Positions 7,052-14,872 of a stretch of 42,500 nucleotides of DNA are shown piece after piece. Source of the DNA: Bacteroidales bacterium UBA4333 (GTDB taxonomy: Bacteria > Bacteroidota > Bacteroidia > Bacteroidales > Paludibacteraceae); assembly GCA_002394335.1 (NCBI GenBank), contig DGTP01000001.1, positions 103,403 through 145,902 of the forward strand, written 5' to 3'. A program made the translations under genes and the position numbers. A model generated the notes under the pieces. It worked only from the letters and a program-made list of their open reading frames with translations. It did not search any database and was not told the DNA's origin. Position 1 is the stretch's first letter; every line of letters starts with the position of its first letter.

Positions 7052-7080
7052 CCAGCCTGCTCGGAGGTGAAGCAGGCTGG
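7052..7080 (-). terminator. Candidate terminator downstream of the EptA-like gene
   Basis: CCAGCCTGC (7052-7060) pairs perfectly with GCAGGCTGG (7072-7080) around an 11-nt loop, about 140 nt after the stop codon of the leftward gene. On the minus strand the stem is followed only by a pyrimidine-rich CTCTTTCT, so termination is plausible but not certain. Confidence 0.4.
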
Positions 7081-7220
7081 AATGAATATTGCTTGGCAAA
7101 TGTGCCGAGAGTCAAACTGGAAGATCGATAAATCGGGGGATTGAGAAAGCGAAAGGGAGACCAGAAAATCCGGAGATTCTGGACCGCTAACGCTAATCCT
7201 GAAGATTGCCCATGTATGTT

Positions 7221-8861
7221 CTATTTATCTACGTGGAGACAGGTTTTTCCGTCGGGGACGAGGATGAGGCGTTCGTGTTCTTCAAATGAAGGAGAGAGAA
7301 TGCTCCATTGAGGCTTGGCGTATTGTTCTGCCAATTCGATATCCGCAGCGTCGCACAAGCAATAAAAGATATTATCGCCATTCAATCTAGCAGACTTGCG
7401 CTGTTTGGCATTGGCAATCTTGTCAGGGAACGTTCTTTCGTATTCGTCCGACCACCAGAAGATGTACGGCACATGGTATTCCTGAATCGTTGCGGCACAA
7501 TTTCCACCGTGTCCAACTCCTCCGTTTCCAATGCTTTCTCCATGGTCGGAAACAAACATAAATGCAGAGATGGCATCAGGACGGTTAATCTTCTCAATAA
7601 TCGAGGATAGAATGTAATCCGTGTAAAGGATGCTGTTGTCGTACGCATTGATAAGCATCATACTATCGCGGATTTGAGAGGCGGGGCAATTATTAGAGTT
7701 CGGATTGTACCATTCAAACTCTTTTTCGTAATTGCTGAAGAAACTATGATTTCCAAGAAATTGCGTCATTACAAACAGTTTGTTGTGCTGTTGAGCCAGC
7801 GAATCAATGATATGAACGATTGTTTTGTCTCCCGAAAGAATCTCTCCGCCCTTTACAATATTGGGTACAATAATTAGGGAGTCCACTCCGTCGGAAAGAT
7901 ACTTTTCGTACGAGAGCAGATTTGTCTGGCTGACAACCGTAAACACTTTGAATCCACACTCGCGGAAAGGCTCTACTATCGAGCGTTCGACATAGTTGAG
8001 TTCAAAGTTTTCCGGCGTAGCACGGGAAACCAGTTGCGGTACGGAATACATGGTCAGACAAGCCTGCGAATAGTAATCGTCATACAGAACAAGATTTTGC
8101 AAAGACTCAAGCCGAGGCGTAGTAGAACGATGATATTTGCCGTTCAAAGAGATATTATCGTACCTCAAAGATTCACCTATTGCAAACACATAGATTTCTT
8201 GCTTGTCTGTTTGTAATGAGCGGTGAGCGCCCATACTTTGCGGTTCGGCTCTCCGTTTGCGCCGCTGCAAATCAATATATGCATTCCATGACTGATAATA
8301 GACATTGTATGGCGGACGATTCCACACGCGATTATCCATATAATAACGCAAAGTAAACGGATTGTTGTGATAGAAAACATGTAATTTGTATGTAATAAAT
8401 GCAGCAGGAATTAAGAATGCAAATGCAATTCCTACCAAAGTATTGCGGAAAGAAACAGGCTTGCGATATAAAAAGCACGAGGCTACACATAATGCTATAA
8501 GCGGAATCCAATGAAGTACTTCTCCAAGATTTGTATGGTAGAACTCATAGGCTTCTTGCGGATTTGTTTTTATAGTGGATATTATGCCTCCTGCCAACAG
8601 GTAATCTTTGTATAAATCAACCATCGTCAAATCGGTAATAGAAACGACCGTTAGCAAAGAGGCTATTACGCAATAGAGCCATCTTTGAGGAATGAGCGCA
8701 ACTAACGCAACTATAGGCAATAAGAAGATGATGCCTGTTACAATGTAACTGATGCCGGAATTATTGGCGATGCAATACATTACGTTCGGGTACAGCAAAA
8801 TGAGAGCCAATAATAGCAAGCTTGTGCAACGCAATAATAAGTCTTTTGTTTTCATGTCCAT
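7221..8861 (-). CDS. Membrane phosphoethanolamine transferase-like (EptA/sulfatase family)
   Basis: This 546-residue protein has five N-terminal membrane helices (about residues 10-165) followed by a periplasmic alkaline-phosphatase/sulfatase-fold domain. It shows the family's first metal motif GESLRYDNIS (about 230), the expected nucleophile Thr in CLTMYSVP (about 270) and the late metal motif SDHGES (about 440). EptA-type enzymes move phosphoethanolamine from phosphatidylethanolamine to lipid A or other glycans, which changes surface charge and cationic-peptide resistance. The acceptor here is unknown. The second residue of the usual GET motif is Ser. A second ATG two codons downstream could also serve as start. 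A terminated structured RNA lies immediately upstream on the same strand. Confidence 0.85.
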   Translation of the reverse strand: MDMKTKDLLLRCTSLLLLALILLYPNVMYCIANNSGISYIVTGIIFLLPIVALVALIPQRWLYCVIASLLTVVSITDLTMVDLYKDYLLAGGIISTIKTNPQEAYEFYHTNLGEVLHWIPLIALCVASCFLYRKPVSFRNTLVGIAFAFLIPAAFITYKLHVFYHNNPFTLRYYMDNRVWNRPPYNVYYQSWNAYIDLQRRKRRAEPQSMGAHRSLQTDKQEIYVFAIGESLRYDNISLNGKYHRSTTPRLESLQNLVLYDDYYSQACLTMYSVPQLVSRATPENFELNYVERSIVEPFRECGFKVFTVVSQTNLLSYEKYLSDGVDSLIIVPNIVKGGEILSGDKTIVHIIDSLAQQHNKLFVMTQFLGNHSFFSNYEKEFEWYNPNSNNCPASQIRDSMMLINAYDNSILYTDYILSSIIEKINRPDAISAFMFVSDHGESIGNGGVGHGGNCAATIQEYHVPYIFWWSDEYERTFPDKIANAKQRKSARLNGDNIFYCLCDAADIELAEQYAKPQWSILSPSFEEHERLILVPDGKTCLHVDK

Positions 8862-8886
8862 ACATGTTAGCTTTGTGTATGGCCAT

Positions 8887-9085
8887 AAAAAAACGGGACT
8901 TCCAAATTACTTGTCCCGCACCTTTAGGCTCCGGAAATTGCCTTTTGAACCGAACAAGCAACACAGAAGCCACGCTGTATATAGATATAATCCACCCGTT
9001 AGGTAGATACATACATATACATGCAGACATCTATTGCTGCATTGCCTTGGTTCAAAGTTTTTGAATTTTCCGGATTCAAAGGTGC
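8887..9085 (-). ncRNA. Candidate rod-shaped structured RNA with its own terminator
   Basis: On the minus strand a long interrupted stem closes this segment: 9078-9085 pairs with 8918-8925 (GCACCTTT/AAAGGTGC), 9064-9073 with 8931-8939 (CCGGAAAATT/AATTTCCGG, one bulge), 9049-9057 with 8942-8951, and 9042-9049 with 8955-8961. Inner hairpins include ATGCAG/CTGCAT. A terminator follows directly: CGGGAC/GTCCCG (8913-8918 with 8894-8899) and a run of seven T (8887-8893). Size (about 190-200 nt) and rod shape recall 6S RNA, but no diagnostic sequence was recognised and the promoter is unclear. It may instead be a leader of the EptA-like gene, whose start is 26 nt past the terminator. Terminator and closing stem share only one base, so they can coexist, which favours an independent RNA. 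Confidence 0.5.
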
Positions 9086-9256
9086 CAAGCACAAAGCGTC
9101 AATAAACGCTGTTAATAATATAATATGTCAATGCGCAACGCTTTGCGCTTGTCTTTCTCCGGTTTAGCGTCTCGGAGAGGGACGTATTTTATTTTGCCAT
9201 CAGTTGACGTTGGACGTTGCCGATGCATTCATCATCTTATATAGACGCACAAAATC

Positions 9257-9745
9257 TTATGCCGTTACAAGATGTCGTCTTTGAAGTGCAGTTAAGACAC
9301 TCTCAGAAGCAATCGGATTTAGACCACGAAAAGTGGTGCGGCTTTTCAATTCGGAAAGCGGCATGGTAAGTAGCAGTTTGGCGATGCACTCATCGGCAAA
9401 CGAATTGCTCACTACGTTTACGCCTGTGAAATCGAGCACAACGCGCTCGTCTTGTTCCAACAACGGCATTAACTGCTCACGCACACGTTTACCTAAAGAA
9501 GGGCGCGTGCCGAGATTTTCTCCATATTCTCTAAAACTGAATGTTACCATAACTCCTCTAATCAATATCTCATAAAAGCAATAACTCATTGCCTCCAACA
9601 CCGTGGTCTCAATGTCTAAATGCTGTGTCAATACACTCACGACACGATGGTAAACATCGTAAATATTTTTCTCGTCAAACACATCAATCGTGACATCATT
9701 CTCCGATGTGGAAAAGTATTGTTTTATGAGCGTTGATAAGTTCAT
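9257..9745 (-). CDS. STAS-like DUF4325 domain protein
   Basis: The product has 162 residues from the ATG at 9743-9745. A longer upstream frame is rejected because it spans the promoter at 9774-9804. The C-terminal half matches DUF4325, a STAS-like fold (RVVLDFTGVNVVSNSFADEC), preceded by a basic LGKRVREQLMPLL helix. Residues 1-75 (MNLSTLIKQYFSTSENDVTI ...) form a separate alpha/beta part without a recognised signature. STAS-like proteins usually act as regulatory switches with histidine-kinase-like partners. No such partner gene is adjacent, so its target is unknown. It is transcribed alone from a strong promoter. Confidence 0.8.
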   Translation of the reverse strand: MNLSTLIKQYFSTSENDVTIDVFDEKNIYDVYHRVVSVLTQHLDIETTVLEAMSYCFYEILIRGVMVTFSFREYGENLGTRPSLGKRVREQLMPLLEQDERVVLDFTGVNVVSNSFADECIAKLLLTMPLSELKSRTTFRGLNPIASESVLTALQRRHLVTA

Positions 9746-9773
9746 TTCTGTTAGTCTTTGCAACTTTCGGGTG

Positions 9774-9804
9774 CAAAGGTACAACTTTTTTTTGACTTGT
9801 GCAA
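9774..9804 (-). promoter_or_regulatory. Bacteroidetes-type promoter of the DUF4325 gene
   Basis: Minus strand: TTG (9802-9804) in CTTGCACAAGTC, 20 nt, TACCTTTG (9774-9781), then CAC. It lies 29 nt upstream of the chosen start codon and supports that start. Confidence 0.8.
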
Positions 9805-9912
9805 GGTTTTGGGGCGAAAATCGTTTGGCAGGGGTGATTTTTCTTGTCTCAATGTAATTTGGGTTGTCGCAAAGATGCGACAAAAATGCATGATGAGATT
9901 TCTGTTTCTTCC

Positions 9913-9937
9913 AAAAAACGCAGTATTTCTATACTGC
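9913..9937 (-). terminator. Hairpin plus T-tract upstream of the pheS promoter
   Basis: GCAGTAT (9920-9926), TTCT, ATACTGC (9931-9937). Read leftward it is followed by CGTTTTTT, the form of an intrinsic terminator pointing away from pheS. It is the inverted copy of the element at 6301-6326. Confidence 0.5.
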
Positions 9938-9961
9938 TATGAGAAAAAAATCCTTTTTTAT

Positions 9962-9992
9962 TTGCGTATGTGCAAAAAAAGTTGTAAATTTG
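9962..9992 (+). promoter_or_regulatory. Promoter of the pheS operon
   Basis: TTG (9962-9964) in TTTGCGTATGTGC, 20 nt, TAAATTTG (9985-9992), then CAC. The pheS start codon lies 28 nt downstream, giving a short leader of about 20 nt. Confidence 0.8.
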
Positions 9993-10019
9993 CACGCAAA
10001 TTAATAAATTAGAATCAGT

Positions 10020-11060
10020 ATGGCTATAAAAGAACGCATCGAAGACCTGCTTGAGCAGGTAGAACAGATGTCAGCAAGCAATGCCGACGAGTTGGAAGCA
10101 TTGCGGATCAAGTATCTTTCCAAAAAAGGCGAAATAACAACGTTGTTCAACGAGTTCCGTGAAGTCCCCGCCGATCAGAAACGCGAATTGGGACAGGCAC
10201 TCAACGCCCTCAGACAAAAAGCCGAGACATCGATCAATACGATGCGTGAGCAGTTTGAGGCCCAGAGCGCCAAAGCAGACAGGCTCGACCTCACCCGTAC
10301 GCCCGATCCTATCGAATTGGGCACACGGCACCCCCTCTCGTTAGTGCGCGAGGAGATAGTGGACATCTTCTCACGTATCGGTTTCACCGTAGCCGAGGGC
10401 CCGGAAGTGGAGGACGACAAGCACGTTTACGGACTGCTGAACTTCGCGCCCGAACACCCGGCACGCGACATGCAGGACACATTCTTCATCGAGAAAGAGC
10501 CGGGTATCCAGAAACCGACCGACATCCTCCTCCGTTCGCACACCTCTTCCGTACAGACGCGTGTGATGACAACCCAAAAACCGCCGATCCGTGTCCTCTG
10601 CCCCGGACGCGTCTATCGCAACGAGGCCATCTCAGCCCGAGCACACTGTTTCTTCCACCAAGTGGAGGGGCTTTATATCGACAAGAACGTGTCCTTTGCC
10701 GACCTCAAAGAGGCATTGCTCTATTTCGCCAAAGAGATGTTCGGCGCAGATACACAGATCCGTCTGCGTCCCTCCTACTTCCCGTTCACCGAACCGAGTG
10801 CGGAGATGGATATCAGCTGTAACATCTGCGGCGGCAAGGGCTGTTCGTTCTGCAAAGGAACCGGCTGGGTGGAGATCTTGGGTTGCGGCATGGTGGATCC
10901 GAACGTGTTGGAGGCTTGCGGCATTGACAGCAAGGTCTATTCCGGATATGCTTTCGGCATGGGAGTTGAACGCATTGCCAACCTCAAATACCGCGTCAAA
11001 GACCTGCGTCTGTTCTCGGAGAACGATATTCGTTTCCTACGTCAATTCGAAAGCTGCTAA
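10020..11060 (+). CDS. pheS: Phenylalanyl-tRNA synthetase alpha subunit
   Basis: This 346-residue cytoplasmic subunit charges tRNA-Phe together with PheT, which is not in the window. The N-terminal 85 residues are a coiled-coil tRNA-binding arm. The class II catalytic core follows: TRHPLSLVREEIVDIFSRIG, motif 2 region FHQVEGLYIDKNVSF, and motif 3 in YAFGMGVERIANLKY. A Cys-rich insertion CNICGGKGCSFCKGTGW (about 262-278) precedes GCGMVDPNVL; its spacing could bind zinc. Length is normal for the family. It is the first gene of a seven-gene rightward operon, and the next gene starts 3 nt after its stop codon. Confidence 0.97.
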   Translation: MAIKERIEDLLEQVEQMSASNADELEALRIKYLSKKGEITTLFNEFREVPADQKRELGQALNALRQKAETSINTMREQFEAQSAKADRLDLTRTPDPIELGTRHPLSLVREEIVDIFSRIGFTVAEGPEVEDDKHVYGLLNFAPEHPARDMQDTFFIEKEPGIQKPTDILLRSHTSSVQTRVMTTQKPPIRVLCPGRVYRNEAISARAHCFFHQVEGLYIDKNVSFADLKEALLYFAKEMFGADTQIRLRPSYFPFTEPSAEMDISCNICGGKGCSFCKGTGWVEILGCGMVDPNVLEACGIDSKVYSGYAFGMGVERIANLKYRVKDLRLFSENDIRFLRQFESC

Positions 11061-11063
11061 ACT

Positions 11064-11942
11064 ATGATTACTACCCGTATATACAAAGTCGCTGACCATC
11101 ATTTCGCCTTCACGATGGAGGAGAAAATCTTAGACCAACTGACCAACTATGCTCCTTTTGAGGTCTCGGAGGGAGATCCGCTCTATACACTGACCATAGT
11201 GGATCGCCCTCTCGCTTCGTATGAGCAGATGACTCATGTCTTCACCGACACCTCGGACGATGACATGCCGCGCATCGAGGTCTATCGGGATGCAGAGAAA
11301 CGCCTCTTCCGTGTATCGATGTGGAAAGAGAGCCCTGTCTGCATGGAGATGGAGGCGGCGCTCGATTTCTCGAAAGCCGAACTGTATATCCATCCCGAAC
11401 AGAAAGCCACCCGTTTTGCCATTGATAATGCGGCTATGTTGCTCTATGCTTTCCGCACCGCTACGCTCCACACCCTGGAGATGCATGCCTCGGTGATCAT
11501 GAAAGACGGCTTCGGGCAACTCTTCTTAGGTCACTCCGGCACCGGCAAATCGACCCACTCGCGGCTATGGCAGGAAGCCTATGAGGATGCCGTTCTCATG
11601 AACGATGACAACCCCGTGGTACGTCTCCTGGCTTCCGGCGAGGTGCGCGTATATGGTTCGCCATGGAGCGGCAAGACGCCTTGCTACAAGCAGTTGTCCG
11701 CCCCCGTACGGGGTATAGTGAAACTCGATCAGGCTCCGCAGAACGAGATCCGCCGGATGAAACTGCCGGAGTCCTACGCGTATATGCTCTCGTCCTCCAG
11801 CGGACTGAAGATAGAGCCGGAAATGATGGACGCACTCTACGATACGATTTCGCAGATCATCCAGACCGTACCGATGTATCACCTCGATTGTTTACCTGAC
11901 ACAGACGCTGCACGCTTATGTCACGATACACTGAGCAAATAA
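11064..11942 (+). CDS. HPr-kinase/PEPCK-like P-loop protein
   Basis: The product has 292 residues and no signal peptide. Residues 1-130 form an uncharacterised alpha/beta N-terminal domain. Residues about 135-290 resemble the HprK/PEP-carboxykinase fold: P-loop GHSGTGKSTHSRLW (about 155), an acidic segment MNDDNPVVR (about 178) for metal binding, and GSPWSGKTPCY. Such proteins often accompany nucleotidyltransferase-like genes in peptide-modification or polysaccharide loci, but their phosphorylation targets are mostly unknown. The following gene overlaps it by 25 nt, so the two are almost certainly a functional pair. No substrate or precursor-peptide gene is visible nearby. Confidence 0.8.
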   Translation: MITTRIYKVADHHFAFTMEEKILDQLTNYAPFEVSEGDPLYTLTIVDRPLASYEQMTHVFTDTSDDDMPRIEVYRDAEKRLFRVSMWKESPVCMEMEAALDFSKAELYIHPEQKATRFAIDNAAMLLYAFRTATLHTLEMHASVIMKDGFGQLFLGHSGTGKSTHSRLWQEAYEDAVLMNDDNPVVRLLASGEVRVYGSPWSGKTPCYKQLSAPVRGIVKLDQAPQNEIRRMKLPESYAYMLSSSSGLKIEPEMMDALYDTISQIIQTVPMYHLDCLPDTDAARLCHDTLSK

Positions 11943-13036
11943 CGGCACTCCTGCGTGCCATGATCTGGGACGAGGCACTGACGATAGACCCTTCGGTATT
12001 GCTGGAACGCGAATTCTGGTATGCACTGCGCCGCCAGCAGCTGCACCATATGGCTGCCGTTTGGGCACTCAACCACAAGCTGCCGGTTTATGAAGCCGCA
12101 CAGCAGAAACTGCAGATATTCCAGTCGCTCCAACGCCAGCAGAGACAGAACACCCTGCTGACCGATATTGTCACCCTCATGCGGAAGCATGACATTGAGC
12201 CGGTGCTGATCAAAGGCTACTCGATGGCGGTGTTGTATCCCAATCCGGATATGCGGGAGTCGGGCGATGTGGATATGTATGTAGGCGAGCAGAACTACGA
12301 CAAGATGATCAGGATCATGAAAGAGACCTATCCCGAAGCCTACTGGTTCTCCGAGGAGCATGCAGGTCTGCACTTCACGATGGTGGTCGATCAGCAGATA
12401 GACCTCGCCGCCGAGATGCACCGCGTGGCGATGGAGTTTCACTCGATGCCCAAAGCCAATGCCGCCTTCCAGGAGTTCACACAGGCAGAGATGGCTCATC
12501 CGCGCCAACTTACAGTCGGCTCGACCGAAGTGTCTATTCCTACCAAGGAGTTTGACGCGCTCTATATACTGATGCACGCCTGGCACCATTTCGAGTCGAG
12601 CGGAGTAGGGTTGCGCCAGCTCGCCGACTGGGCTATTGCATTGAAACAACTTGACGCACGCGAACGCGAAGCCTTCGAACCGCGCTTGGAGAAACTTCTT
12701 CGCCGGATGAGCATGCTCGATATCTGGCGCACCTTTGCATGGGTGGTGGTCAATAAGATCGGTCTGCCGCGCGAGGAATGCATGCTATACGACGACGCCT
12801 GTCAGCAGAAAGGTGAACAGCTCTACCGCCAGCTCGTCAAAGACGGACACTGCGGGCGTGAACCCAAACTGCAATACTTCGGCAAAACAATGTATTACTA
12901 TCCGTACTCACGCCCGGAGAAAGGACGACTCAAACAGAAATGGTACACCCTGAAGAGACTGACCTTCCAGGCCTTCCAGTTACGCAAACTGTTTCCTGAG
13001 TTCGCATGGCGGAGTTACATAGGACAATTTATTTGA
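11918..13036 (+). CDS. Nucleotidyltransferase-like protein (NTP_transf_5 family)
   Basis: This 372-residue protein matches the uncharacterised nucleotidyltransferase family PF14907. The core motif LIKGYSMAVLYPNPDMRESG is followed directly by DVDMYV, with the paired Asp residues expected at a nucleotidyltransferase active site (about residues 112-122). A C-terminal helical part follows (ALYILMHAWHHFESSGVGLR ...). The start codon lies inside the HPr-kinase-like gene, giving a 25-nt overlap in another frame. Products of this family transfer a nucleotide or phosphate to unknown acceptors. The pair sits between translation and cofactor genes, not in a capsule or peptide cluster. Confidence 0.8.
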   Translation: MSRYTEQITALLRAMIWDEALTIDPSVLLEREFWYALRRQQLHHMAAVWALNHKLPVYEAAQQKLQIFQSLQRQQRQNTLLTDIVTLMRKHDIEPVLIKGYSMAVLYPNPDMRESGDVDMYVGEQNYDKMIRIMKETYPEAYWFSEEHAGLHFTMVVDQQIDLAAEMHRVAMEFHSMPKANAAFQEFTQAEMAHPRQLTVGSTEVSIPTKEFDALYILMHAWHHFESSGVGLRQLADWAIALKQLDAREREAFEPRLEKLLRRMSMLDIWRTFAWVVVNKIGLPREECMLYDDACQQKGEQLYRQLVKDGHCGREPKLQYFGKTMYYYPYSRPEKGRLKQKWYTLKRLTFQAFQLRKLFPEFAWRSYIGQFI

Positions 13037-13040
13037 GAAC

Positions 13041-13916
13041 ATGACAATAGCTTTATTCGGCAATACTTCCAAGTCGGAGACGATGATTGAGGTCTCTCAC
13101 ATCTTGGAGTTTATGAAACGCAATAATGTGAATGTGCTTCTCTCGCAGGAGATCCGGCAGGAGTTGAACATGCGCGAGTTGCCGGCTTTCCCCGAAGACT
13201 GGGAAGGCGAACAGCAGCCTGAGAATATCTACGGCGAGCCGATCGATTTTGCGGTGTCGGTAGGCGGTGACGGCACTTTTCTGACCACTGCTGCCACGAT
13301 AGGGGACAAGAATATACCTATCCTTGGTATCAACTGCGGACACCTCGGTTTTCTTGCAGATGTGCAGACCAAGGATGTGGATCAGATTCTGGCACAGCTC
13401 CTTGCCGGTGAATATACGATAGAGCAGCGCTCGCTCATTACGGTCTCCTGCAACAAAGAGGGACTCATCCTCTCGCCCAACGCCCTGAATGAGGTGGCTA
13501 TCATGAAACAGGGTTTCAGTAGCATGATTTCGATTGAGGTGAAGGTCAATGGCGAGAAACTGCACACCTACCATGCCGACGGTCTGGTGGTCTCCACCCC
13601 TACAGGCAGTACCGCCTACAATCTCTCTATCGGCGGACCGCTCCTTGTGCCGCAGTCACGGGGGATAGTACTCTCGCCGATCGCCACACACAGTCTGACT
13701 GTCAGACCGCTGGTGGTGCCGGACGACTGGAAGTTCGACCTCAAAGTAAGCACCCGTTACGGCAACTACCTGATCTCGGTGGACGGGCGGTCGATGATCC
13801 TCAGCGACGAGATCAAACTGCATATAGAGAAAGCACGCTATACCGTCAAACTGGTGCAGATAGGCGAGAACAGTTTTCTTAACTCACTACGGACAAAACT
13901 GAATTGGGGAAAATGA
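13041..13916 (+). CDS. nadK: NAD kinase
   Basis: The 291-residue enzyme phosphorylates NAD to NADP with ATP. Signature motifs are present: GGDGTFL (about 75-81), GINCGHLGFLADV, ALNEVAI with the catalytic Asn-Glu, and HADGLVVSTPTGSTAYNLS. Length is normal. It starts 4 nt after the nucleotidyltransferase gene and overlaps lgt by 4 nt (ATGA), so translation is likely coupled. Confidence 0.96.
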   Translation: MTIALFGNTSKSETMIEVSHILEFMKRNNVNVLLSQEIRQELNMRELPAFPEDWEGEQQPENIYGEPIDFAVSVGGDGTFLTTAATIGDKNIPILGINCGHLGFLADVQTKDVDQILAQLLAGEYTIEQRSLITVSCNKEGLILSPNALNEVAIMKQGFSSMISIEVKVNGEKLHTYHADGLVVSTPTGSTAYNLSIGGPLLVPQSRGIVLSPIATHSLTVRPLVVPDDWKFDLKVSTRYGNYLISVDGRSMILSDEIKLHIEKARYTVKLVQIGENSFLNSLRTKLNWGK

Positions 13917-14872
13917 TATTAGATGCAATAATCTGGAATGTGGATCCCGTGGCGTTTCACTTGGGTTCATGGGAAGTGCGGTGGTACGGCATACTTTGGG
14001 CAATAGGGCTCTATCTGTGCTGGAAGGTAAACGAGCAGATGTACAAACGCGAGAACTGCCCCGCTGAATGGCCGGACCAGCTCTTCGCATGGATGGCTGC
14101 CGGCGTTATTATCGGTGCCCGGCTGGGTCACTGCTGGTTCTATGAGTGGTACCTGACCAACGACCCGATACAGCTCTTCGGCTGGACAATCAACTACCGC
14201 AACCCTTATATCGAACACCCTCTCTGGCTGCTGAAGATCTGGCAAGGAGGCTTGTCAAGTCACGGCGGCGCAATAGGTCTGATTATCGCGGCAATGCTCC
14301 TCAATAAGTACAAATACAGCCGCTACCCGCAGTTCCATACCTCATGGATATGGATTTTGGACAGGCTCTGTGTAGGTGTTTGTATTACGGCTACGCTCAT
14401 CCGCTTCGGTAACCTCATGAACAGCGAGATCTACGGCGGTCCCACGGATCTGCCGTGGGGATTTGTCTTCGTCCGCGACGGACAGACCGAGCCGTGCCAT
14501 CCGACACAGATATATGAGATGCTATACTGCCTCGTAGCCATGGCTGTGACTTGGCCCATGTACTTCTTCACCGAGGCTCGCAGACGCGAAGGACTGCTTC
14601 TGGGTACTTTCCTCAACATAGTCTTCGTTACCCGCTTCCTGCTGGAGTTTATCAAGAACGACCAGGAAGCTTTTGAGGCAGGGCACCTGCTTAATATGGG
14701 ACAGATCCTGTCCATTCCGTTTGTCATCTTAGGCACCTGGCTTATGATACGCGCCTATAGAAGACCGATGCTGCCGGTGGTGGACAAACAGCCGGAAAGC
14801 CTCGACCCGAAATACCGGGAGAACGGACAAAAGACCGCTTCCGTCAAAGATAAAAGAACAAAGACAAAATGA
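13913..14872 (+). CDS. lgt: Prolipoprotein diacylglyceryl transferase
   Basis: The ATG at 13913 overlaps the nadK stop and is preferred to a TTG three codons upstream. The protein has 319 residues and seven expected membrane helices. Family motifs include IGARLGHCWFYEWYL, the catalytic HGGAIGLI and the signature IRFGNLMNSEIYG. It transfers diacylglycerol from phosphatidylglycerol to the lipobox Cys of prolipoproteins, the first step for all the lipoproteins predicted in this window. The C-terminal 25 residues are basic and variable. It overlaps fmt by 4 nt (ATGA). Confidence 0.96.
   Translation: MILDAIIWNVDPVAFHLGSWEVRWYGILWAIGLYLCWKVNEQMYKRENCPAEWPDQLFAWMAAGVIIGARLGHCWFYEWYLTNDPIQLFGWTINYRNPYIEHPLWLLKIWQGGLSSHGGAIGLIIAAMLLNKYKYSRYPQFHTSWIWILDRLCVGVCITATLIRFGNLMNSEIYGGPTDLPWGFVFVRDGQTEPCHPTQIYEMLYCLVAMAVTWPMYFFTEARRREGLLLGTFLNIVFVTRFLLEFIKNDQEAFEAGHLLNMGQILSIPFVILGTWLMIRAYRRPMLPVVDKQPESLDPKYRENGQKTASVKDKRTKTK

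Larger units (their letters stand above)
6573..7220. other. Non-coding region rich in hairpins (rest of locus A)
   Basis: No supported gene was found. Visible structures are: a G8-A-G7-type poly-G run near 6583-6599; perfect inverted repeats CGGCGGC (6638-6657), TTGTCCC (6684-6703) and TTTTCGAAC (6814-6836); the 27-nt block and repeat arms of the module at 6782-7020; a 9-bp stem at 7052-7080; and a CCAGAA/TTCTGG hairpin near 7162-7183. Short reading frames here lack family features and collide with these repeats. Confidence 0.6.

Noticed and set aside
9069..9105. Promoter of the rod-shaped RNA (TTG ... CACCTTTG)
   Set aside because: The spacing is 15 nt and TA is missing from the -7 box, so it is not listed as a promoter.
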